Positions 53,547-61,997 of a stretch of DNA of 64,000 nucleotides are shown here, one piece after another (the stretch's first letter is position 1; each line of letters opens with the position of its first letter). Location: NCBI GenBank assembly GCA_964589175.1, contig CAZPRY010000001.1, positions 162,132-226,131 on the forward strand. Direction: 5' to 3'. Below the pieces are notes generated by a model that worked only from the letters and a program-made list of their open reading frames with translations, did not search any database and was not told the origin of the DNA. The position numbers were made by a program, and so were the translations under genes. The stretch comes from CAZPRY01 sp964589175 (lineage in GTDB: Bacteria; Fidelibacterota; UBA2242).

Positions 53547-54797
53547 TTAAAGTTCGATGATCTGGCTCCGCTTTTTACCGACGGAGATATGCGAAATCGG
53601 CGCTTTGAAAAGGTCGGAGAGAAAATTCAGATAGTCCTTGGCCCGGGCAGGCAGGTCACTGAATTTTTTAACATCCGAAATATCTGTTTGCCAGCCGGGC
53701 AGGCTGACATATTGGGGCCGGGCATCTTCCAGGTGGATGGAAGGATATTCCCCGTTTTTGTAGTGCGTGCAGACTTTGATCTCGGCCAGATCGTCCAGGA
53801 CGTCCAGTTTGGTAATCGCGACGGAATCGAAGCCGTTCAGCATTACTGAGAATTTTGCCAGGGCGCCGTCAAACCAACCGCAGCGCCGCTTACGCCGGGT
53901 AGTGGCGCCGAATTCATCACCCTTTTGCTGGAGGTAATCGCCTTCGATGCCGTGCAATTCGGTTGGGAAAGGACCACTTCCGACGCGCGTGCAGTAGGCT
54001 TTGAAAACACCGAGAATGTGACCGATTTTGTTTGGACTCAGGGCGGCGCCGGTACAGATATTGCCGGAGCTTGTGTTCGATGAGGTGACAAAAGGATAGG
54101 AGCCGAAATCCAGGTCCAGCAGGGTTCCCTGGGCGCCTTCGATCAGGATCTTCTTCCCTTCCTTGAAGTAGCGGTCGATCAGGGTAACGGTATTATCGAT
54201 GAAGGGCACCATTTGCGCTGCCGCGGCGTAAAACTCCTCCAGGTCAGCTGATAATTTTTCCTTTTCGCCGGGACTCAGCAGATTGTCGGCGATAGCAGAT
54301 TGCAGTTTAGCAGCGACTTTTTCTTTCAGTAGAGAGGGAAAACGCAGGTCCCGGATCTGAATACCGGTCCGGTTGATTTTGTCCGAATAGCAGGGACCGA
54401 TGCCGCGTTTAGTGGTTCCGATGGCCATGCTTCCGAGCCGGATTTCGAAGGCGGCGTCCAGGATCTTGTGAAGCGGAGTGACGACGTGGGCCAATTCGGA
54501 AATGTGAATGCGTCCGTCGAGATCAACTCCTTCCCGAAGCAGTTCGTTCATTTCGGCCAGCAGGCCGACCGGATCCAGGACCATTCCGTTACCGAGGATA
54601 CAGTGCACTTTCTCGTGCAGAATACCGCTGGGTAACTGATGTAATATGGTCTCCTTTTCGCCGATCTGAATCGTGTGACCGGCGTTTGCGCCGCCCTGAA
54701 AACGGGCCACTACATCTGCCGATTGGCAGAGTACATCGACAATTTTACCCTTGCCCTCGTCGCCCCATTGTCCGCCTAAAATCGCTTGTACAGGCAT
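53547..54797 (-). CDS. purA: Adenylosuccinate synthetase
   Basis: 416 residues from MPVQAILGGQWGDEGKGK, with GGGGAGG ahead of the ATG; the longer frame from 54842 would read through the upstream terminator. GTP-binding loop GGQWGDEGKGK, IMP loop QGGANAGHT, and later NTSSGNICTGAAL and TTRRKRRCGWFD are complete. Commits IMP to AMP. Cytoplasmic. Confidence 0.96.
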   Translation of the reverse strand: MPVQAILGGQWGDEGKGKIVDVLCQSADVVARFQGGANAGHTIQIGEKETILHQLPSGILHEKVHCILGNGMVLDPVGLLAEMNELLREGVDLDGRIHISELAHVVTPLHKILDAAFEIRLGSMAIGTTKRGIGPCYSDKINRTGIQIRDLRFPSLLKEKVAAKLQSAIADNLLSPGEKEKLSADLEEFYAAAAQMVPFIDNTVTLIDRYFKEGKKILIEGAQGTLLDLDFGSYPFVTSSNTSSGNICTGAALSPNKIGHILGVFKAYCTRVGSGPFPTELHGIEGDYLQQKGDEFGATTRRKRRCGWFDGALAKFSVMLNGFDSVAITKLDVLDDLAEIKVCTHYKNGEYPSIHLEDARPQYVSLPGWQTDISDVKKFSDLPARAKDYLNFLSDLFKAPISHISVGKKRSQIIEL

Positions 54798-54810
54798 TTG
54801 GCCTCCCCGC

Positions 54811-54842
54811 AAAATAAAATGCTCCCCTGGAGGGGGGAGCAT
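54811..54842 (-). terminator. Rho-independent terminator after secF
   Basis: On the minus strand ATGCTCCCC and GGGGAGCAT pair and TTTATTTT follows. It lies between secF and purA, 26 bases past the secF stop. Confidence 0.85.
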
Positions 54843-54867
54843 CGTGATAAATTATTGATTTTTCATT

Positions 54868-55761
54868 CTATTTGTTTTTGTCAAGGAATTTGTGCTGCCA
54901 GGCAATAACCGTCGGACCGGCAATATAGATAGTCGAGTAAGTTCCAGCAACAACACCGATAATCATGGCAATGGCGAAAATCCGCACCTCTCCGAAAGCG
55001 AAGGCCAGAACAATCACAACGATAAGGGTCGTAAGGGAAGTTATAATGGTGCGACTGAGGGTCTCATTGATACTGATATTCATGATGGTCTCAATCGTTT
55101 CGTTACGTTTGGTCTTCATGTTTTCACGAACCCGATCGAAGATGACGATAGTATCGTTCAAGGAATAACCGACGATCGTCAGGAAGGCCGCCACGGTCGT
55201 CATGGAAATCTCCAGTTGAAATATCGAGAAAATTCCCAGCGTGAAGAGAACATCATGAATCAGGGCAACGACGGCCCCGACGGCGAAGCGGAACTGGAAG
55301 CGGATCGAGATATACACGCCGATAACAAACAGAGCCGAGATGATCGCGAGAATCGTGGCGTTGCGCAGTTCCTGCCCGATTTTGGGGCCGACCAGGTCAG
55401 TGCGGCGGATTTCGTAAGGATTGTTATCCAGCGTACTGAGCGCGCGCCCCACTATTTCCGGCATGTTGTCTCCCGAGCCCTGATTGGAGACGCGGATCAT
55501 ATATTCGTTCAAGCCCGTGGATTTCTGAATAATACTGTTGGCCAGGCCTTCGGTCGCCATTGCGCTGCGGATCTGAGCGGTAGAGACTTCCTGTTCGAAT
55601 TGAATCTGCATCAGCGTGCCGCCCGTGAAATCGATTCCTTTGTTCAGGCCGCGTACGAAGAAGATGGAGATGATACTCAATAAGAGAAAAATCCCCGAAA
55701 AAGTAATAGCCGTTTTGCTATACTTGAGGAATTGAATATGCGTTTCTTTGATTAATTTCAT
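54868..55761 (-). CDS. secF: Protein translocase subunit SecF
   Basis: 297 residues, six membrane spans. FVRGLNKGIDFTGGTLMQIQF opens the first periplasmic domain; IALIHDVLFTLG, YSLNDTIVIFDRVREN and SLTTLIVVIVLAFAFG are the conserved spans. Works with SecD to pull exported proteins across the inner membrane. Starts 17 bases after secD; terminator follows. Confidence 0.97.
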   Translation of the reverse strand: MKLIKETHIQFLKYSKTAITFSGIFLLLSIISIFFVRGLNKGIDFTGGTLMQIQFEQEVSTAQIRSAMATEGLANSIIQKSTGLNEYMIRVSNQGSGDNMPEIVGRALSTLDNNPYEIRRTDLVGPKIGQELRNATILAIISALFVIGVYISIRFQFRFAVGAVVALIHDVLFTLGIFSIFQLEISMTTVAAFLTIVGYSLNDTIVIFDRVRENMKTKRNETIETIMNISINETLSRTIITSLTTLIVVIVLAFAFGEVRIFAIAMIIGVVAGTYSTIYIAGPTVIAWQHKFLDKNK

Positions 55762-55778
55762 TTTTTGGTTTCCAGAAT

Positions 55779-57689
55779 TTATATGCTCAGTTTCTGTAGG
55801 ACTTTTCTATCTGTTACGGAATTAAAGAATGTGCGGGTGACAAAGATTGCCGTAAACATACTGCTCAGGATACCCCAGAAGAGTGTGATGGCAAAACCTT
55901 TCACCGAACCGGTACCAAACTGCATCAGAATCAGAGCCGTCAGCATGGTCGTGATGTTGGCGTCCAGAATCGTCACAAAGGCGCGGCTGTAGCCGCTGTC
56001 GATGGCAGCTCGCACCGTTTTACCTTTGATCAACTCTTCGCGGATACGCTCGAAGATCAGCACGTTGGCGTCGACGGCCATGCCGATTGTCAGGATCAAA
56101 CCGGCGATACCCGGCAGGGTAAGGCTGGCGCCGAGAGTGGCTAAAATAGCCATGACAAAGACCAGGTTCAGGATCAGGGCCATATCCGCCAGCAGTCCGG
56201 CGGCCCGGTAGTAAACGGCCATGAAAATGATTACCAGGAAGAAACCGATAAGGCCGAGCCGGATGCCCATGCGGATGGAATCGCGGCCGAGCGAAGGTCC
56301 GATGGTTCTTTCCTCGATCGTTTTAACCGGGGCGGGCAGGGCGCCGGCCCGCAGAACGATTGCGATGTCCTTGGCTTCCTCGATACTGTCCAAACCCCTG
56401 ATATAGGAAGAGCCGTTCGGAATTCTGACGCTGATTTCCGGGGCCATGTAAACCTTTTCATCCAGCACAATGGCCAGAAACTTTTTGATATTGGCGCCGG
56501 TCAGCTGGGCGAATTTCTTAGCGCCTTCATTGTTCATGTCCATCGAAATGATGGGTCTTCCGGCGGCGTCCGAACCGGCCCCGCCGATCGTGGCATTGGC
56601 CTTGGTGATATATTTACCCTGCAGGCCGGCTTCCTTGTTCAGGTGATACAGCAGATAATAGTTCTCGGTCCGGCCGTCCTGGAAAGTGCGTTTTTCAGGT
56701 TTGGCCGACCATAACAATTGGGAATCATAAGGCAATAATTTCTGGACCTCGGGATCGGCCAGGATCTTCTTGACGGCGTATACATTGCGTTCGGGGACCC
56801 CGATCATGGCACCGATGGCGCGCAACAGGGAGGAGAAAGGACGGTCCGCGAAAATTTCGCCATCGACGACCAGCGAGCTGTCGGTGCTGTCGCTTGCCGC
56901 GCTCGTACTGGCATCGGTTACTCCCAGCAGCTCGTTGACCGACATGGCCTGGTCCTTGGATTCCTTGATGGCGACCGTGGTGTCTTCCGGAGAAATAACC
57001 GGCTTTTCCTGGTCTTTTTGGCCAGTCTTCAGATAATTGTCGACGGCCGTGATAAAAGTCTGGGTAATAGCCGGGTCCTTCAGCAGGGTAAACTCCAGGA
57101 GCGCCGTGCTCTTGATCAACTGGCGGGCCCGTTCGGGATCGGCTACACCGGCCAGTTCGACGATGATGCGATACTGCCCGGCTTTTTGAATATTGGGTTC
57201 CGAGACACCGAACTGATCGACGCGGTTGCGAATGATCTGAATGGCGCGGGTCAGGGCGTCTTTGGATTCATCACGCAGGTTATTGATAATTTCAGCGTTT
57301 TTAAAACCTCGGTTGCTGAAGTGGCGCACCAACTTGAGATCGCTCTCGTCGGCGAGCCGCCGGAAAGTATCGAAGAAATCATCGCCGGATGCGATATATT
57401 GTTCGGTGGCGGTATTCAGGACATCTTCGAACTGCGGAGTGCGGTTGGCGGCCAGGCTCTGCATGAGTTTGGGCAGATCGAGCTCCAGCACGACGTGCAT
57501 ACCGCCCTGCAGATCCAAGCCCAGGTGCAGGGCGTTGTTTTCATATTTTTCCAGGACCCCGTCGCTACGCAACTCCTCGGTCTTCTTGTCCGAAAAACTG
57601 TGGAACGCAACGGTCCAGTACAGCGAATACAGGGCGAGCAGGACTGCTGCGCCGATAACAATGAAACGAACGTTAGTCTTTTTAAACAT
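55779..57689 (-). CDS. secD: Protein translocase subunit SecD
   Basis: 636 residues with an N-terminal span, a large periplasmic domain (LGLDLQGGMHVVLELD at about 57-72; RIIVELAGV) and five C-terminal spans with GMAVDANVLIFERIREEL. An acidic, Ser-rich insertion sits at about 235-285. First gene of secD-secF, transcribed from the promoter at 57752-57780. Confidence 0.97.
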   Translation of the reverse strand: MFKKTNVRFIVIGAAVLLALYSLYWTVAFHSFSDKKTEELRSDGVLEKYENNALHLGLDLQGGMHVVLELDLPKLMQSLAANRTPQFEDVLNTATEQYIASGDDFFDTFRRLADESDLKLVRHFSNRGFKNAEIINNLRDESKDALTRAIQIIRNRVDQFGVSEPNIQKAGQYRIIVELAGVADPERARQLIKSTALLEFTLLKDPAITQTFITAVDNYLKTGQKDQEKPVISPEDTTVAIKESKDQAMSVNELLGVTDASTSAASDSTDSSLVVDGEIFADRPFSSLLRAIGAMIGVPERNVYAVKKILADPEVQKLLPYDSQLLWSAKPEKRTFQDGRTENYYLLYHLNKEAGLQGKYITKANATIGGAGSDAAGRPIISMDMNNEGAKKFAQLTGANIKKFLAIVLDEKVYMAPEISVRIPNGSSYIRGLDSIEEAKDIAIVLRAGALPAPVKTIEERTIGPSLGRDSIRMGIRLGLIGFFLVIIFMAVYYRAAGLLADMALILNLVFVMAILATLGASLTLPGIAGLILTIGMAVDANVLIFERIREELIKGKTVRAAIDSGYSRAFVTILDANITTMLTALILMQFGTGSVKGFAITLFWGILSSMFTAIFVTRTFFNSVTDRKVLQKLSI

Positions 57690-57751
57690 TTATTTCCACC
57701 TTGATCAATGAATTAAACCCAAAAAAGCGGTTGAATTTAATTGAGCCCGTA

Positions 57752-57780
57752 ACTTTATGCAAGCTAAAGCCGTATTTCAA
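57752..57780 (-). promoter_or_regulatory. Predicted promoter of secD-secF
   Basis: On the minus strand TTGAAA (57775-57780), a 17-base spacer and TAAAGT (57752-57757), about 65 bases before secD. Confidence 0.45.
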
Positions 57781-57826
57781 ATAAGTCGGACCCGGTCCGC
57801 TGCTAAGCTGCGGAAAAATCCGTGGT

Positions 57827-59266
57827 TTAGCGGTTGTTAATTGAAATAAAACAGCGTGAAAGTTCATTTCCGCCGTTACTAACCGTTATCGGAAATATCT
57901 TACCTTCGCCGTAGACCGAGTACTTTGTCCAGGTCAGTTCGCTGGCTGTGATCAGGTAATTCCGATCCTCGCCGGTGTTATAATCGATGGACGGAACATA
58001 GCCTTTGAGATTGACCTGCACAAAGGCCGGATCGATTTTATCGAGGGCAATATTCAGGATTTTGAATTGGTCACTATTTTTTAGTTCAAGCGTCTGACCG
58101 TGCAGGATGGATCGTTTTTCCCCGTTTACCTCGAAAATATAGACCATCATCGAGTAATCCAGCTCTTTCAGTCCTACCTGGATTTTACCGATTTCCAGAT
58201 TGTCTTTTTTGACGATAATCGAAGTGGGATTGGTGATGTTGACCGGACGCATGAAATCCTGTTCGTTGCCGAAACCGCGGATATCGCAGGTCAAACCGCG
58301 CGTATAATTCGATTCGATATGGGTGACCTGGATGCGGTCCCCGGGAATCAGATCGAGTCCCGAATTACTGTCGACGACGATCGGAGTGCTGTTGTTCACC
58401 GATACAAGTATGTAAATCAGGCGCGGCGGTTCATAGATAACCGCGGGATGTTCCGGTTCCACGCCGAGCAGTTTCATGAACTCATTAATAACATAATTAT
58501 GATAGCGGATTTTCAGATCCAGATTCTGCAGATTTTTGGATGATTCAACGCCGAAGGCCGGGATTCCATATTGCGTGAGAGCATAGTAGGTGGCCGATTT
58601 TCGCATCTCGGGGAACTCGGTATTCTCGTCGAAGGTGTTGGTATTCATGAAGTGCAGGTGGTGCAACGGATCTTCGATTTTCTGGTTCACCCGTTCAAGT
58701 ACCTTGCGGGAGATTTCCTCCAGTTGCAGGGTGTCGCCGTCGGCGATATAGACGGATGCGTCGGCGATGACGGATTGTCCGAAGCGTTTCGGATTGCGGT
58801 TCTCATCAACATAGGTTTCACTGTAGAATCCCCAACCGTCGTGCAGGTTGAGAAAGAGGTCCGCTTCGGCCATTTCCTGCTTGATAATCGCGACAATCTG
58901 ATCTTCGACTTCGCGGTCACCGTTATCCTGAAAACGACGATTCATATCTTTCGTGACAAGGCGTTGATTGTTAATAATTGAATGAAAATTGGCCCGCGGA
59001 ATCACAATCAGGTTGCCGCGTTCGAGAACCAGATTCGGATACAAATCGGCGGATAGATAACCGCCGGGCTCGTCGCCCTGAATGCCGCCCAGAATGAAGA
59101 TGGTTTTTCCATCGAAGCGCCCGAACAGTTTATAAACATTCAATTCGTTGGGTGTATTTTCGAAATAGCGCAAATGCTCGCGGTAGGGCCGGGTCGGCGC
59201 CTGGGCGTACAAACCATTCAGACTGAATAGCGTGATGAATAGAAGGACTGCGATTGACCGTTTCAT
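57827..59266 (-). CDS. csd4: Csd4-like zinc carboxypeptidase (M99/M14 type), exported
   Basis: 479 residues with a signal peptide (cleavage after about residue 21, LYAQ). The metal site is not the usual H-x-x-E but Gln63-x-x-Glu66 (GGIQGDEPGG) plus His142 (NLHDGWGFY), which is the Gln-Glu-His zinc set known from Helicobacter Csd4. An Arg pair (MNRRF, 110-111) and Glu241 (FGVESSKN) fit substrate and catalytic positions. C-terminal beta domains follow (about 280-479), again as in Csd4. In Helicobacter the enzyme trims muropeptide tripeptides and shapes the helical cell. Directly downstream of the Csd6-like gene with a single base between. Confidence 0.82.
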   Translation of the reverse strand: MKRSIAVLLFITLFSLNGLYAQAPTRPYREHLRYFENTPNELNVYKLFGRFDGKTIFILGGIQGDEPGGYLSADLYPNLVLERGNLIVIPRANFHSIINNQRLVTKDMNRRFQDNGDREVEDQIVAIIKQEMAEADLFLNLHDGWGFYSETYVDENRNPKRFGQSVIADASVYIADGDTLQLEEISRKVLERVNQKIEDPLHHLHFMNTNTFDENTEFPEMRKSATYYALTQYGIPAFGVESSKNLQNLDLKIRYHNYVINEFMKLLGVEPEHPAVIYEPPRLIYILVSVNNSTPIVVDSNSGLDLIPGDRIQVTHIESNYTRGLTCDIRGFGNEQDFMRPVNITNPTSIIVKKDNLEIGKIQVGLKELDYSMMVYIFEVNGEKRSILHGQTLELKNSDQFKILNIALDKIDPAFVQVNLKGYVPSIDYNTGEDRNYLITASELTWTKYSVYGEGKIFPITVSNGGNELSRCFISINNR

Positions 59267-59267
59267 A

Positions 59268-60560
59268 TTACTTGATGGAGTTCCATTCTTCGGTTAGAAT
59301 TTTGATCTGACCGGGGTAGCCGTGAATCAGAAGCGTTTTCTGTCCGAGATCGCGATAGTTATCGGAGCGATAATCCTGCCGGAATGTGACTGTCCAGGTC
59401 ATCCTGGAATTGCTGCTGATCGCCACGTCATCACACTTGACATGGATGGCCCGGGCCCTGGCGAATTTCTCTTTTTTATCGCTGTACCAATCCTGGCGGG
59501 TCTGTTTATTCGCCTGAAAGGCTGAATCGTAGAGCGCGATATAGGTTTCGATCTCGCCCGATTCCCAGGCGCTGACCCAGGTCTGCATGAAATCGTGGAT
59601 GGCGCTGTCCATGTTGATCCGGGGACCGCTGGGCTGAAAGGTTTCGGAAACGATTTTCCATTTGTCGTTTTCGGGGATGAGTACCAGCTGCTTCTGGCCT
59701 TCGGTATAAAAATTGGGGCAGAAATAGTTCTGCCGAAAAGCGATATGGGTTTCCTCGTCACTGCTGATGACCAGGATTTTGTCGACATCAACGTTGATCC
59801 AGGCGTACAGTTTATCCAGGTATTGCTTGCGGTTCCGAAAAGCCTGTGCTGTGGCGCCGGATTGATCGCGAAAGAACTGCGAGTAAAGGTCGAAGTATTG
59901 GTCCAGTTCGCCCTCTTCCCAGGCCTGGGCCCAGGATTGGAGGTACTCGTCCCAGTGTTTACGGTTTTCGGAATAGATTCTATCTTCGACAAAGTGCAGG
60001 GAGTCGACGATGATCACCGGTGTCTTGAACATCTTGATATAGGGTTCCAGATCGAGAATATGGCTGTTGTCCAGCGAAATGCAGCCCTCGGTCTGGCGAT
60101 CCTTGATCGTCTCGTTGCGGCCGTGAATCCAGATATTGGATCCGGTGTGCCTGAAAAGGCGATCCACGTCGTTGGGATAATTCAGGACCAGGGCCAGTGG
60201 GCCGAATTTCTCCGGAAGCTCATCCCCGGGTATCCGGCTGATGATATAGTAAATGCCCTCCGGCGTTTTCAGATCGCCCTCGCGCACTTTGTTCCCATCG
60301 ACGCGACCGGTAGTAATACGGAACTGCTTCAGGATTTCAGGGCTTCCGGCGGCATCGCAGTGCGTCACGTAGAGCAGTTGCTGTGATTTATCGACTGCGA
60401 TGATATTCTCCGTAAAGTCGGAGGATACATTGTAAATGGCAGCAATGTTGTTGCCGGCGAACAGCGCCGGACAAACGAGGGCCCAGGCGCTCAGAAGCAG
60501 GACGGGAAAGGCCTTGCGGATAGCAATATTTCTAAAATTCTGTCTCACAACTTCACCCAT
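59268..60560 (-). CDS. csd6: Csd6-like L,D-carboxy/transpeptidase with two NTF2-like domains
   Basis: 430 residues: signal region (hydrophobic 18-35), a YkuD catalytic domain with His146 (IWIHGRNE) and the catalytic Cys160 in TEGCISLDN, then two NTF2-like repeats at about 201-308 and 320-428. The repeats match each other (YLQSWAQAWEEGELDQYF with FMQTWVSAWESGEIETYI; FRQNYFCPNFYTEGQK with FRQDYRSDNYRDLGQK). Helicobacter Csd6 has one NTF2-like domain and cuts tetrapeptides to tripeptides. Exported to the periplasm. Pairs with the Csd4-like gene downstream. Confidence 0.85.
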   Translation of the reverse strand: MGEVVRQNFRNIAIRKAFPVLLLSAWALVCPALFAGNNIAAIYNVSSDFTENIIAVDKSQQLLYVTHCDAAGSPEILKQFRITTGRVDGNKVREGDLKTPEGIYYIISRIPGDELPEKFGPLALVLNYPNDVDRLFRHTGSNIWIHGRNETIKDRQTEGCISLDNSHILDLEPYIKMFKTPVIIVDSLHFVEDRIYSENRKHWDEYLQSWAQAWEEGELDQYFDLYSQFFRDQSGATAQAFRNRKQYLDKLYAWINVDVDKILVISSDEETHIAFRQNYFCPNFYTEGQKQLVLIPENDKWKIVSETFQPSGPRINMDSAIHDFMQTWVSAWESGEIETYIALYDSAFQANKQTRQDWYSDKKEKFARARAIHVKCDDVAISSNSRMTWTVTFRQDYRSDNYRDLGQKTLLIHGYPGQIKILTEEWNSIK

Positions 60561-60699
60561 AATAAGCCCGCAAAATTAGAAAAATAATGTCAATTAAAAA
60601 AGAAAATCACAGCCGGTAACAACCGGAAACCACGAACTGCCGGAAAATCTGGGAAGGATTGTCGGCGCGATTCCCCTGCGGGGGAAATTGCGGGGTAGC

Positions 60700-60728
60700 T
60701 TGATTTAGGAATGAAAAGACAGTATATT
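60700..60728 (+). promoter_or_regulatory. Predicted promoter of the V/A-ATPase operon
   Basis: TTGATT (60700-60705), a 17-base spacer and TATATT (60723-60728). The leader to the first gene would be about 170 bases. Confidence 0.5.
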
Positions 60729-60836
60729 TCCTCGACTATTTGAAAACCGGGTCGGAGTGGAATTCAGACGCTCCGCCAGAGCGCGAAACGGTTTGGCCTA
60801 CGGATAAACATGTTCACACACACAAACATATTACCT

Positions 60837-60870
60837 GAACGTTAGAGGCGGAATCATCTCCCGAACGTTC
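60837..60870. promoter_or_regulatory. Paired GAACGTT palindromic sites
   Basis: GAACGTT at 60837-60843 and the full palindrome GAACGTTC at 60863-60870, 26 bases apart start to start, in the leader of the V/A-ATPase operon. Could be an operator; there is no direct evidence. Confidence 0.3.
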
Positions 60871-60904
60871 AAAGCCCATTTCTAAATTTGAAAGGGAACC
60901 TTGC

Positions 60905-61507
60905 ATGGAGTTGAAGCTCGATAAACTGATCGACAAAATTAAAAAGGATGGCGTGGAGGGGGCTCAAAAAGCTTCCGACGAAATCCTTAAAAAGGCCGAG
61001 CAGAAGGCGACTGCCGTTGCAGAATCCGCCAATAAAAAAGCCCGGCAGATTATTACCGAAGCCGAAGCGAACGCCGAAAAAATCCGGAGCAATGCCGAGG
61101 CCGCCTTGAAGCAGTCGGCGAGAGATACGGTTCTGGTCTGCAAAGAACAACTGATTGCCCTGTTCGACCGCGTGTTCAAACAGGAAATTGCCGGGACCCT
61201 TACCGCCGATTTCTTAAAGGACCTCTTATTGCATATGGTCGAGAACTGGCACGGAGAGGACCGGTTCAACGTACTCCTGAACGATAAGGATAAAAAAGAA
61301 CTCGAAAAATTGCTCTTCAGTCAGGCCCAAAAGAGCCTGCAGGAGCAGATCACCTTTAAAGTTGACGGCGGCATCTCCAACGGTTTCCGCATCGGCCTGA
61401 AAGGCGGCGACGTATATTATGACATGACCGACGAAAGCATCGCCGATTTTCTCAAAGAGTTACTCAGCCCGTCGATCAGGTCAATTTTAGATCAGGAAAA
61501 TGGATAA
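60905..61507 (+). CDS. atpE: V/A-type ATPase subunit E
   Basis: 200 residues: a long Ala/Lys-rich helix at residues about 15-80 (KKAEQKATAVAESANKKA), then a mixed C-terminal head (FNVLLNDKDKKEL). This is the peripheral stalk subunit. AAGGGA stands seven bases ahead of the ATG. First gene of the operon E, DUF2764, A, B. Confidence 0.88.
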   Translation: MELKLDKLIDKIKKDGVEGAQKASDEILKKAEQKATAVAESANKKARQIITEAEANAEKIRSNAEAALKQSARDTVLVCKEQLIALFDRVFKQEIAGTLTADFLKDLLLHMVENWHGEDRFNVLLNDKDKKELEKLLFSQAQKSLQEQITFKVDGGISNGFRIGLKGGDVYYDMTDESIADFLKELLSPSIRSILDQENG

Positions 61508-61997
61508 ATATTACTATCTGGTCGCGCAACTGCCGATGTTAAGCTTCGGCCGGGAGTCCGCCATGGGGGTGGATTCTTTTCTGAATGAAGCCCGCAAGTG
61601 GATGTCCGCTGCGGATTTTCAGATTTTACTGGCTACGGACATTCGCAGTACGGAACGGCGCGGCTCTGAACCCGGCGTTCTGGCGGATTTTAAGCAATTC
61701 GAGCATAAAATGCGGACCGAAGTGGTGGAATGGCGAAAGGCCCGGAAATTGGGGCAGGAGTATAAACCCGGTCTCTTCCCGGTTGCCCTGGTCAAGGAGG
61801 GCAATCCGCTGCAGGTCGAGAAAAAGCAGATGGAATTCCTCTGGAAGTATCTTGAAGAGCTCGAAACCGGCCATCATTTTGACCTCGAAGTCCTGATCTT
61901 GTATTTTCTGAAACTGCAACTGCTCGCCCGGTTGGAAAGTTTCAATAAAGAAGTTGGCATGCAAAAATTTAAACACATCACCGAAATAGGCTTATGA
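61500..61997 (+). CDS. DUF2764 protein of the V/A-ATPase operon
   Basis: 165 residues beginning MDKYYYLVAQLPMLSFG, the pattern of DUF2764, a family found in V-type ATPase operons of Chlamydiae, Spirochaetes and Bacteroidetes. Overlaps atpE by eight bases and atpA by four (ATGA). Mostly helical and soluble. Its place in the operon and helical look suggest it replaces the central-stalk connector subunit C, but that is inference. Confidence 0.82.
   Translation: MDKYYYLVAQLPMLSFGRESAMGVDSFLNEARKWMSAADFQILLATDIRSTERRGSEPGVLADFKQFEHKMRTEVVEWRKARKLGQEYKPGLFPVALVKEGNPLQVEKKQMEFLWKYLEELETGHHFDLEVLILYFLKLQLLARLESFNKEVGMQKFKHITEIGL

Larger units (their letters stand above)
60561..60904. other. Divergent intergenic region before the V/A-ATPase operon
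   Basis: 344 bases. It holds a small GC hairpin (TTCCCC/GGGGAA around 60671-60686), the promoter at 60700-60728 and two GAACGTT palindromic sites. No gene is seen. Confidence 0.55.
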
